From positions 1,358,055 through 1,422,054 of the forward strand of contig NC_018213.1 of assembly GCF_000219625.1 (NCBI RefSeq): 64,000 bases of DNA, given 5' to 3'. Origin of the DNA: Zymoseptoria tritici IPO323. Lineage: Eukaryota > Ascomycota > Dothideomycetes > Mycosphaerellales > Mycosphaerellaceae. The notes beneath the pieces were generated by a model. The model was not told the origin of the DNA. It did no database searches and saw only the letters and a program-made list of their open reading frames with translations. Of this stretch, positions 51,612-59,100 are shown piece after piece. Positions within the stretch are counted from its first letter, which is position 1. Each line of letters begins with the position of its first letter. The translations under genes were made by a program, and so were the position numbers.

Positions 51612-53081
51612 TCATTTCAGGCCTCCTGAATCTATGTACGCCTTGCGTCGATCCCAGCGCTCGCTTCCAACAGGCGGTAAATCTTGTAGAGGACGAACTG
51701 CGGCTCCCAGCAGCGGTCGGGCATCCGTATCGTTGAAACGGGCTCGCATGGAGAAATATTCCGGCATTTCCGCTCGGGCAACATCCAGCACCCAACAAGC
51801 GGCCGCCGTGTCACCTGCTTCGTTCAGCCACTGCGCGCAGTTTACAAGGTATCCATATCCAGCCCAGCTGTTGAATGGATCGCACAAGAACGAAGGTCGG
51901 GGGTCTTTGGCGCAGTAGTGGCGGAGGAAGTCCAATGTCGGCTGTGCACTAGCTTTGGAAGGATGCCTGAGCATCATTTTGCTTACGGCGTGTTCGCGGT
52001 TGACGGGATCTTTTATCCAGAACCGAAGCGTGAAGATGAAATCGTCGTATAAATTGGGGTCTGCAGTCGCGCTCGCGCCTTTGAGCAGTAGTTGTTTCAT
52101 CACCCAAACGCTGGTGAGCGTCTTTGGCAAGACCATGTCCCCACGGCGAGATTCGTCGGCAAATCTGATTGACCATGCGTGACTCAGGGTTTCGAGGGCC
52201 AGGTTGATACCCTTGTCGTCCTGGTCCCAGTATACTTGTGACTCCACCAGAAACCGAAGCACTGCACTACGCCATGCTACTCTTTCCTTCCATGGCTGCG
52301 TTGACAGAGCCGTCGGAATGTGTTCGACCTTGAGCCAATGCCATATTAGGTCTGTTGGCTTTTCGGCAACCAAACAGTGAATCAGAGGTTTCAGGAAGCC
52401 AGTGTTGTCACTCAGATCCGCATCGTCGTAGTGTATGAGGAGCCAGTTCAGAGCGATCACTCCACCGCGACAGGCTCTGAAGCGCTTCAGCTGTAGACCT
52501 TTGTCCTGAGAAGCGACGAGGCCCTTGGCAACATGTAACTCCAAACATTTCTGCGCGGTACGCAGGTCGATTGATCTATCGGAGAAGAAATCAAGTGGTC
52601 GTTCGCACAAATGGGCGGGTAGTAGCTTTTCGATGGCCGGAACCTTCAGATCCAGAAGCCAATCTCCAGGACTCTCAACCTTAGAAGGCTTCACGTAAGC
52701 ATTGCGAAGGTAGTATCGATAGTATGCCTTCTTGTGCGCCTTGTCGGAAAACTTGTCGGGAATGTCTTGTGAAGATTGGACAGAGATGGTCGGCTCTTCT
52801 GTCAGCTTTATTCGCTTGGAAGAATCCCCAGCGGTAATCGGGAGAATACAGCTCGGCGACGTCGACTCCGCCCTCGAGTTCGAGGACTTGTATGCCCCTG
52901 CCCCATCGCGGCGTGCTTTCGACCGCCATCGTCGCTGTGCTGCTGAACGGCATAGCGAGTTTGGCCACCAGGCGCTCGTAATACCGCATCGCGAAGCAAC
53001 TAGGTAGCCACTGTGATCAGCGATGCGTAGGGTCCAAAAAACAGGACATGTCTTGGTTGATGACTCGACGGAGTTGAGCAC
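51612..53081 (-). CDS. Uncharacterised protein, 5' end unresolved
   Basis: A 489-codon open frame whose conserved-looking part begins around KLTEEPTISVQSSQDIPDKF (about codon 91) and runs to the stop at 51612. Examples are LNWLLIHYDDADLSDNTGFL, LIWHWLKVEHIP and WCVLD-like WVLDVARAEMPEYFSMRARF. The first in-frame ATG is far inside the protein, so the start must lie in an upstream exon or the 5' end is damaged. Codons 20-75 are Arg/Ser-rich and may be non-coding or a mitochondrial targeting sequence. In another frame, an ATG at 52989 begins a plausible stretch (MRYYERLVAKLAMPFSS), but I found no good splice joining it. No domain is recognised. Confidence 0.5.
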   Translation of the reverse strand: MLNSVESSTKTCPVFWTLRIADHSGYLVASRCGITSAWWPNSLCRSAAQRRWRSKARRDGAGAYKSSNSRAESTSPSCILPITAGDSSKRIKLTEEPTISVQSSQDIPDKFSDKAHKKAYYRYYLRNAYVKPSKVESPGDWLLDLKVPAIEKLLPAHLCERPLDFFSDRSIDLRTAQKCLELHVAKGLVASQDKGLQLKRFRACRGGVIALNWLLIHYDDADLSDNTGFLKPLIHCLVAEKPTDLIWHWLKVEHIPTALSTQPWKERVAWRSAVLRFLVESQVYWDQDDKGINLALETLSHAWSIRFADESRRGDMVLPKTLTSVWVMKQLLLKGASATADPNLYDDFIFTLRFWIKDPVNREHAVSKMMLRHPSKASAQPTLDFLRHYCAKDPRPSFLCDPFNSWAGYGYLVNCAQWLNEAGDTAAACWVLDVARAEMPEYFSMRARFNDTDARPLLGAAVRPLQDLPPVGSERWDRRKAYIDSGGLK

Positions 53082-53631
53082 AGGCGGTCAGCTTCGTTAA
53101 AACTAGCCGCCAGCCGCTTGGCATGCCAGGAGTGTAACGCATCACAATTGGCGTACGTAGCAGCATACACGAACGACCTACCCGAAAGGCACTGCATGCC
53201 CTCGCAGTATCGAAGCGCTGACGATCTTGTCGCAGCCTGAGTGGAGGAGCCTGATTCCAACGATGAGGATTCAAAGAAAGTGAAGCTCGGCAGAAAATCT
53301 AAGAATCTCCGAACATCCAGTCGGTCTGCATGCCGCGCGAGGATAGATCAGATATCGAGATGTCCCAATGGCCTCGCATATTGACCATGTTGACCATAGT
53401 CAGGCATTTCCCACCTCATTGTTTCCCAGGCTAGGTCTCCTCTCACTGTCTCCCTCCCTAATAAGCAGCACCGACCCGTCCATCCTTCGTCTTTCGCCCT
53501 AGCACCACTGGTATTCGTGTCTCAACATCGTTGTTGAGATCCTCGCACAGTCCTGCGGCTCCGCAATGCGCTCCATGACAGCAAGCCACGCTCGCATTAC
53601 AGTGGTCTTTGACGCCACACGCAGCGCTACT
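53082..53631. other. Intergenic, possible 5' exons of the preceding gene
   Basis: It may contain unresolved 5' exons or the promoter of the minus-strand gene ending at 51612. Nothing else is supported. Confidence 0.4.
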
Positions 53632-53989
53632 TAGGATAGGAGGACGACGAATGATGCGCACGCGTCTTACGCAGGATCCGGAGGAGTGGCTGTGGTCTTG
53701 GGCTCCAGAACTAGAGGATATATGGACAAGGGCTGGGTACTTCGACCGTATCGATAGTGAGGAGGACGAAGATGAGGACGGAGACGACGATGATGCGGAT
53801 GATACGAATGTTAAGGATGATACGGGTGGTACAAGTGATACGGATGGTACAAGTGATACGGATGGTACAAGTGATACGGATGGTACAAGCGATACGGATG
53901 ACACGGATAGTACCGATGGAATGGAGGATGCGCATGATGTCGGGTATGATGGGAATGTTGGCGGAGTTGTTCCTGGTTCGGCGAGGTAG
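53632..53989 (+). pseudogene. Duplicated 3' fragment of the 49.3-51.2 kb gene
   Basis: Positions 53632-53746 match 50933-51047 at 110 of 115 bases. Similarity continues more weakly through the acidic-tail region to the stop, where GAGTTGTTCCTGGTTCGGCGAGGTAG resembles the source's GAGCTGTTTCCGGGAGCGACGAG. The copied frame remains open (GGRRMMRTRLTQDPEEWLWS, then an Asp/Glu tail with GTSDTD repeats) to a TAG at 53987. The copy lacks the first about 540 codons of the parent and has no evident promoter, so it is probably a gene fragment. An ATG at 53651 could allow a small product. Confidence 0.75.
53828..53899 (+). repeat. 18-bp minisatellite, four units
   Basis: The unit GGTACAAGTGATACGGAT starts at 53828, 53846, 53864 and 53882, the last with one change. 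In the open frame it encodes GTSDTD. The parent gene has a single related GTTDTD sequence at about 51149, which looks like the seed from which the copy expanded. Confidence 0.9.
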
Positions 53990-54245
53990 AGCGGCGCGAG
54001 TCTTGATCATCCAGTCGGTCTTCTTGCTGTGCGTGTGGGTGTTCTCAGGTGTTCAGATGTCCCAACACCGTCACTTCGTCTGATGTTGATTTCCAAGCGT
54101 GGTCCCGTCCACCCTCGTCTGGGCTGCCGTCACTCCCACGCTTGCCCTCCGTTCGACCATATAGCTATCATCATCGACACATCCATCCAACCGAGCCTCT
54201 CTCTTCCTCCACCACCAGTCTTCGCCCAATCAATGATCTCTTCTC

Positions 54246-54514
54246 TTAGAGTTCATCCCCCTCGCACATCTGCGTGGAAGTAGGACAGCGCGCTCCTTTA
54301 CAACAGCCCTTGCTCGGCTCACAGAAGTCTACCATACAATCACAACGTTAGGTCCTATCGTACTCTCGCATGATGGAGGTAGTCTTCGGAGGTGGGCACA
54401 CTTACTTCCAATGCACGCGGGTCTGCGGTCATTTTTTACTGCGAAAGCCGCGGCCGAGGCGTGGTGCAGGAAGAAGGTGGCCGCGAGGGCGATCAGCTTG
54501 ATGGAGATGTTCAT
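54246..54514 (-). CDS. Small secreted six-cysteine (knottin-like) protein
   Basis: A two-exon gene on the minus strand: exon 1 54406-54514, exon 2 54246-54328, with a 77-nt intron that has a perfect GTAAGT donor, a CCTAACG branch site and a GGTAG acceptor. The spliced product is 63 residues. Residues 1 to about 25 form a clear signal peptide (KLIALAATFFLHHASA core). The mature part holds six cysteines spaced C-x4-C-x5-C-C-x4-C-x6-C, the C-C-CC-C-C arrangement of inhibitor-cystine-knot folds, with the first cysteine in exon 1 and five in exon 2. Without splicing, the frame loses these cysteines, which supports the intron. Small Cys-rich secreted proteins in fungi are often effectors, antimicrobial or surface proteins; which applies here is unknown. 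It lies alone between the gene fragment and the PLC-like gene. Confidence 0.72.
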
Positions 54515-54781
54515 CTTCGTGAGTCGGCTGGGTTCGAAGTATGACGTTGATTTGATCGACTCCCGAGGATGGCCGGACTGGTGTAATAAGTCGGTTCGAG
54601 GTAAGGGCTGGCGGTGTCGGACAAATTCAGACGAGCAATCTGGGAAGAACTCATCGGCGGATCGCAGGTGCAATAATAAGTCAGACTCGATAAGGGAATG
54701 TCTCCTGATCTTCGACCGGGGCATGGTAAAATTGAAGACGCTTACCCAGCGAACTCTATCTCACACCCTTCCCGGCTTTCG

Positions 54782-56017
54782 TCACGGCTTCGTCAACCCC
54801 AAGAACTCCTCGACCAAACCCTCTTCCGCCTCCCAAAAGTCCACCAACACAATCCCCACCCTCTTCCCTTTCACAGTCTTCAACCACCCCTTCAAACCCG
54901 CATTTACACCACCGGTCTTCCCGTCGCCCGATGCCATCATCCTAGGAGTGATAGGCGGTTCATCGTCCGTCTTGGTACTACTGGCGAAGGACCAGAAGAG
55001 CTCATCCGGGTGGGTGGTGGTGGCCCGTAGGAGGTTCGCGGTCAGAGCTTTGTACTTCGAAGCGATGGGCACGGAGAGACCGGACTGTAGGGGCGTGGTG
55101 GGGTGGTAGTAGTCTTGGATGTAGGCAAACTCGGTGGGATCGAGCGGATTGTAAGGAAGTTTGATATTGGGAGAGTTGACGGTCCACTTTTTGGGCGAGA
55201 AATGCAGACCTGGAATTGATTCCTCGTATTCGTCCGGGAGGAGGTCCAGGTCGAAACGGCGGAACAAGGTGATCTTTCCTCTCGCTTCGCCTAGATTGCC
55301 TAATGTCCCTCTCGCCTGCACGAGATACTTCTTCGCCGCAGGAGAGGTCAAAATCTCAAACAACGCCATCTGTGTCCCAGCATCCGGATTTTTGTGTTCA
55401 TGCTGAAAGGAAAGAATCACTGCTTCGCTCGGATGCAGATCCAGATCCAGCCAATGATAAAATCCAAACAGCACATCTGCTACCGTGGCAGTCTCGGACT
55501 GCAAAGCATCTCCGTGCCAGAATACCAAAGATGTCCGCGTGATGTCCCATGCGTAGCGCAGGTCAAAGACACGCATTCCCGCTCCGAGACTGTCGGCGAT
55601 GGATTTCGTTTGACAGCGGTAATTCTCCGAGTTGGAAGGAGAGAAGCCGCCGAGCTTAGAAGAGTATTTCAGCTCATCCTGCAGTACCTGAGTGTAGTTC
55701 CATGTTGCAGAGTCGTGAGTGCCGGGAAGGTTCATGTGGACCAAGCGGGTGGAGTCGGGATAGGCTTTCATCCATGTCGCGGTGGACAGCTCGGATGGCT
55801 TTGACGAGGAGGTTCCAAAGATTGGATGCGCATCTTGGAGAACTTTTTGCAAAGTCAAGGAGGTCAGACTGGGACCTTGGATGGAAGAGGCCAGATAGGT
55901 AGATGGCAGGTCGATGGAGAAGTAGTTAAGGATCCAGAGGATGCAGAGGAAGAAGCTGATTCCTAGGGCCAAGGAGAGAAGCGCATCCCGCGACCGTGAT
56001 AGTGAGAAAGAGAGCAT
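54782..56017 (-). CDS. PLC-like phosphodiesterase (PI-PLC X-domain fold), membrane anchored
   Basis: Single exon, 411 residues. An N-terminal hydrophobic segment (about residues 12-34, LSLALGISFFLCILWIL) suggests a signal anchor. The catalytic domain resembles secreted or bacterial-type phosphatidylinositol phospholipase C. NLPGTHDSATWNYT gives the first active-site His (His101). GAGMRVFDLRYAW and LVFWHGD carry the Arg/Asp and second His region, and FYHWLDLDLHPSEAVILSFQHEH follows. Such fungal proteins may cleave phosphatidylinositol or GPI-like lipids at the membrane or in the secretory pathway, but the substrate is not shown by the sequence. N-x-S/T sites support a lumenal or extracellular domain. 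The ATG at 56017 is the first in frame. Confidence 0.87.
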   Translation of the reverse strand: MLSFSLSRSRDALLSLALGISFFLCILWILNYFSIDLPSTYLASSIQGPSLTSLTLQKVLQDAHPIFGTSSSKPSELSTATWMKAYPDSTRLVHMNLPGTHDSATWNYTQVLQDELKYSSKLGGFSPSNSENYRCQTKSIADSLGAGMRVFDLRYAWDITRTSLVFWHGDALQSETATVADVLFGFYHWLDLDLHPSEAVILSFQHEHKNPDAGTQMALFEILTSPAAKKYLVQARGTLGNLGEARGKITLFRRFDLDLLPDEYEESIPGLHFSPKKWTVNSPNIKLPYNPLDPTEFAYIQDYYHPTTPLQSGLSVPIASKYKALTANLLRATTTHPDELFWSFASSTKTDDEPPITPRMMASGDGKTGGVNAGLKGWLKTVKGKRVGIVLVDFWEAEEGLVEEFLGLTKP

Positions 56018-57060
56018 GGTGCAAAGCCATCCCGCAGGAGGCGAGGTCTATGTGGATATTGACATGTTGGGATGGTGTGAACGGAGTCTTTTGCTGGACA
56101 TGACGACGACCGACGGGATGTTGTGGCTTGGCACTTTTTGGCGAGAACTTCCAAAAGAGTTTCGCATTGAATCGTAGCTATCACCCTGACACCCTGGATG
56201 CCAACAGTACTCTTCATTCACATCAGTCTTCATCGGCATTCGATCCACTATTCGATCGCTCTCTCACATCATCTCTTCTTGTGTCATCGAAGTATATCGC
56301 ATCTTTCCGAGCAGGAAGCCGTACAGTCTAACCGACCGCTGCTTCACAGTAATTGTGAGCACGATGTAGAATGTTCAAAGCTCCTCCGTCGTGACCTGGA
56401 GAGGAACAGTCGTGCCCTGGAAAGGAGCAGTCGTGACCTGGAAAGGAACAAGTTCCGTGAGCCATCCTCGTTCGCTTGGAGCCTGCCTCGGGTCATCGTG
56501 CTGAGTCTTTCACTTGGATTCCAGTTTTGACACAGAAGGTCGCTCCGAGACGCGCGTATCCGACAGTAGTGGCACTCCACTTCAGGACAACAACACTCCG
56601 AACGTCTCGTCCGGGACACATGTGGGCACAGGAACGATGCAGGATTCGTCCAAATCATGGTCGCATACTTACCGCACTCTGGCTCTGAGGCTAACGACGG
56701 AGACGGACGGACAAGGTCATTTCTGGTTGGGGATTCTTGGTTGATGCCGCCGTCACGTACTCAGCGTTACATCCATGGCGGAAATCCTCCTCTGCAGCCA
56801 CGCGTTAAAAATGGAGACACGTGCAAATCATCTGCATGCAGCCGTCAAATGTCCGTCTCAACGAGGCGAGGCTGACTGAGGCATCATCTGCTCGTTCTCG
56901 TCAGGCCGAAACATTCTGGTTGCACCAAACGCAACCACGCACTGCCTGCTGCAGTCACGCTGATTCATCCTTCCACACTTCACCTTCTCTTCTCGACTTC
57001 ATCTGTCTCTTCCTTCTCCATGCTGCCTCTCCTTCGCCTTCTCCTTCCCTTCTCTTCAAC
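56018..57060. other. Divergent intergenic region
   Basis: Promoters of the PLC-like gene (minus) and the GT31-type gene (plus). A tandem 20-bp motif, CCTGGARAGGARCAGTCGTG, occurs about three times near 56394-56450. The 95 bases before 57061 are a strong pyrimidine tract, typical of a fungal leader. No gene seen. Confidence 0.5.
56394..56452. repeat. Short tandem repeat, about three units of 20 bp
   Basis: CCTGGAGAGGAACAGTCGTG (56396), CCTGGAAAGGAGCAGTCGTG and CCTGGAAAGGAACAAGTTCC follow one another with a 20-bp period. They lie in the divergent promoter region, and no function is evident. Confidence 0.75.
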
Positions 57061-58674
57061 ATGATGTCCACTACGGCATCGCTGTGCGCAGCCCGCGGCG
57101 TGACCTTCCCTCGACTGGCGGTGGTCCTGATCTTCATCACCACAGTCTACCTCTGCCGGGATCTGTATCTTCCAGTGACTGACCAATCACGCATACCCAC
57201 ATCACTAGGAGCAGATGCGATCAGTCAAGCAGGAACACCTCCCTCGCCAGGATCAGACTTCATCAAAAATGCAGAACTACCTCCATCCTCCGGACTACTC
57301 TTCGACCATTCACGCCCGCCTTACGTCAAGAGCTCACTCCTTCCGCAATCCACTGTCTCGACATTTGACAGCTCACTTCCGTCACATGCTGCGACCTTGC
57401 CCTCCTCACAGTCTCCCGAGGCCAATTCCACCTGCATGGACCTCCCCGGCGCCGACAAAGTAATGGTCCTCCTCAAAACCGGCGCAACAGAACTCTACCA
57501 GAAACTCCCAATACATCTCTTGACCACACTCGGCTGCACTCCCAATTTCTTGTTGTACTCGGACCTCAACCAAACCTTCGCCTCCCATGAGATACACTCC
57601 GCCATCGACACAGTCAGCACCACAACCCGCTCCACGCACCCGGACTTCGAACTGTATCGCGCTTTACAACAACACCACTCTTCAAATCAAGACATGTCCA
57701 AGCTCTCCGGCACTGGCGGCTGGAACCTCGATAAATGGAAATTCCTCCCCATGCTGCACGACGCCTACATCAACTCTCCATCACACATCGACTGGTTTCT
57801 CATTATCGAAGCCGACACCGCTATCTCCTGGCTGAATCTCCTCCTCTGGCTGCCTCATTTGAAAGCCTCCGAAAACCTCTACCTGGGGTCCCAAAACGTC
57901 ATCGGAAAATCCTTCTTCGCGCACGGCGGGTCCGGCGTCCTCATCTCCCGTCCCGCAGTCGCCGCCCTGGAAACCCTCCGCGAGCTTGAAGGCGCAGAAA
58001 CCTACGACGGCAGATGGGAAGGCATAACGGCACAATCGTGCTGCGGCGACGAAGTCCTCGCTCGCGCGTTACTGGAAGCCGGAACAGCCCTCATGGGCGC
58101 CTTCCCGATCATTCAAGGCGAAACACCTTCCACGGTAGACTTCACGGGACTGCACTGGTGCGTTCCCGCGGTAACGTGGCACCATGTTTCGCCTGTACAA
58201 GTCGATGCGCAGTGGACATTTCAAACGCAGTGGGTGGAAAAGTACGGCTGGGAACGACCGATGTTGTATAAAGACATCTTTGAGCACTTCGTGGCACCAC
58301 ACATCGGAGAGACGAGGAAGGGGTGGAGGAACCTGAGCAAGGATCGGAAAATTGTGAGACCGCCGCAGGTTACAGAGGAAGGAGATGGGGCGCCGTGGAA
58401 TGAATTGCAGGATGAGGAGAAAGCTTCTGTCGAGTCGGAGCAGGCGTGTGAAGGATGGTGCAGGAGCAAGGGAAAAGGGGAGTGCAAGCAGTGGATGTGG
58501 ATGCCAGGACGGTGTTATCTGGGCAAAGACGTGAGGTTGGGGAGGGTGGATGATGAAGGGGAGAGGGACCAGGGCGAGGAGAGGTGGACGAGTGGATGGG
58601 TGGAGAATGGAGAGGAACTGGGTGAATGCGAGCAAGTGAGGTGGGATGTGTTGTTGAAGCAGCCGGGAAGGTAG
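57061..58674 (+). CDS. GT31-type (Fringe-like) glycosyltransferase, type II membrane protein
   Basis: Likely Golgi glycosyltransferase transferring a hexose to glycans. Single exon, 537 residues from ATG 57061 (a second ATG follows at once). A signal-anchor helix covers about residues 17-33 (LAVVLIFITTVYLC), then a Ser/Pro stem to about 125. The catalytic domain starts near MDLPGADKVMVLLKTGATEL. It includes WNLDKWKFLPMLHDAY, the acidic metal site in WFLIIEADTAISWLNLLLWL (Glu-Ala-Asp, about residues 250-252), YLGSQNVIGKSFFAHGGSGV and CCGDEVLARALLEAG. These match fungal proteins related to the Fringe/GT31 group. A Cys-containing C-terminal segment (about 460-495) looks like a small PAN-like module. 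Sugar specificity cannot be read from sequence. Confidence 0.84.
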   Translation: MMSTTASLCAARGVTFPRLAVVLIFITTVYLCRDLYLPVTDQSRIPTSLGADAISQAGTPPSPGSDFIKNAELPPSSGLLFDHSRPPYVKSSLLPQSTVSTFDSSLPSHAATLPSSQSPEANSTCMDLPGADKVMVLLKTGATELYQKLPIHLLTTLGCTPNFLLYSDLNQTFASHEIHSAIDTVSTTTRSTHPDFELYRALQQHHSSNQDMSKLSGTGGWNLDKWKFLPMLHDAYINSPSHIDWFLIIEADTAISWLNLLLWLPHLKASENLYLGSQNVIGKSFFAHGGSGVLISRPAVAALETLRELEGAETYDGRWEGITAQSCCGDEVLARALLEAGTALMGAFPIIQGETPSTVDFTGLHWCVPAVTWHHVSPVQVDAQWTFQTQWVEKYGWERPMLYKDIFEHFVAPHIGETRKGWRNLSKDRKIVRPPQVTEEGDGAPWNELQDEEKASVESEQACEGWCRSKGKGECKQWMWMPGRCYLGKDVRLGRVDDEGERDQGEERWTSGWVENGEELGECEQVRWDVLLKQPGR

Positions 58675-59100
58675 CGGTGCTGGGGCATGGCGAAGCTCGG
58701 ACGGGTGGATCTGTTCTCTTTGGTTTCGCGTGCGAGCGATCATTGCCGATGACCAAGTGCTGGGATCGGACAGGGGGCATTAGACATGGGCGTTTGGGCG
58801 TGATGGATTCGAGTCCAATGGATTGGGAAAAGAGATCATAGATCGTACATATTCAGATGGATGGAACGACAGACGAGCATGCGAGAATTGACAAGGCAGT
58901 GGTCTGTTCAATCACTGTCTGGCTCCGCTATGCAATCCGTAGTAGTCTTGTTCGTTACCATCATTTAGTGAAGCTCTCCCTCTATCTTTGCTCTCTGCAC
59001 CAGAACGAAAGTTTTCAGTCAACGTCTTTCGGTGCCGTTTCCGTCTTCATCTGTTCGGACTTGATCTCCACAACTCATCGCATCTCACCTCACCCACCAC
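58675..59100. other. Convergent intergenic region
   Basis: 3' flanks of the GT31-type gene and RAD54. No gene seen. Confidence 0.5.

Noticed and set aside
53458..53904. Minus-strand frame with VSLVPS repeats
   Set aside because: Antisense reading of the 18-bp minisatellite and the duplicated fragment.
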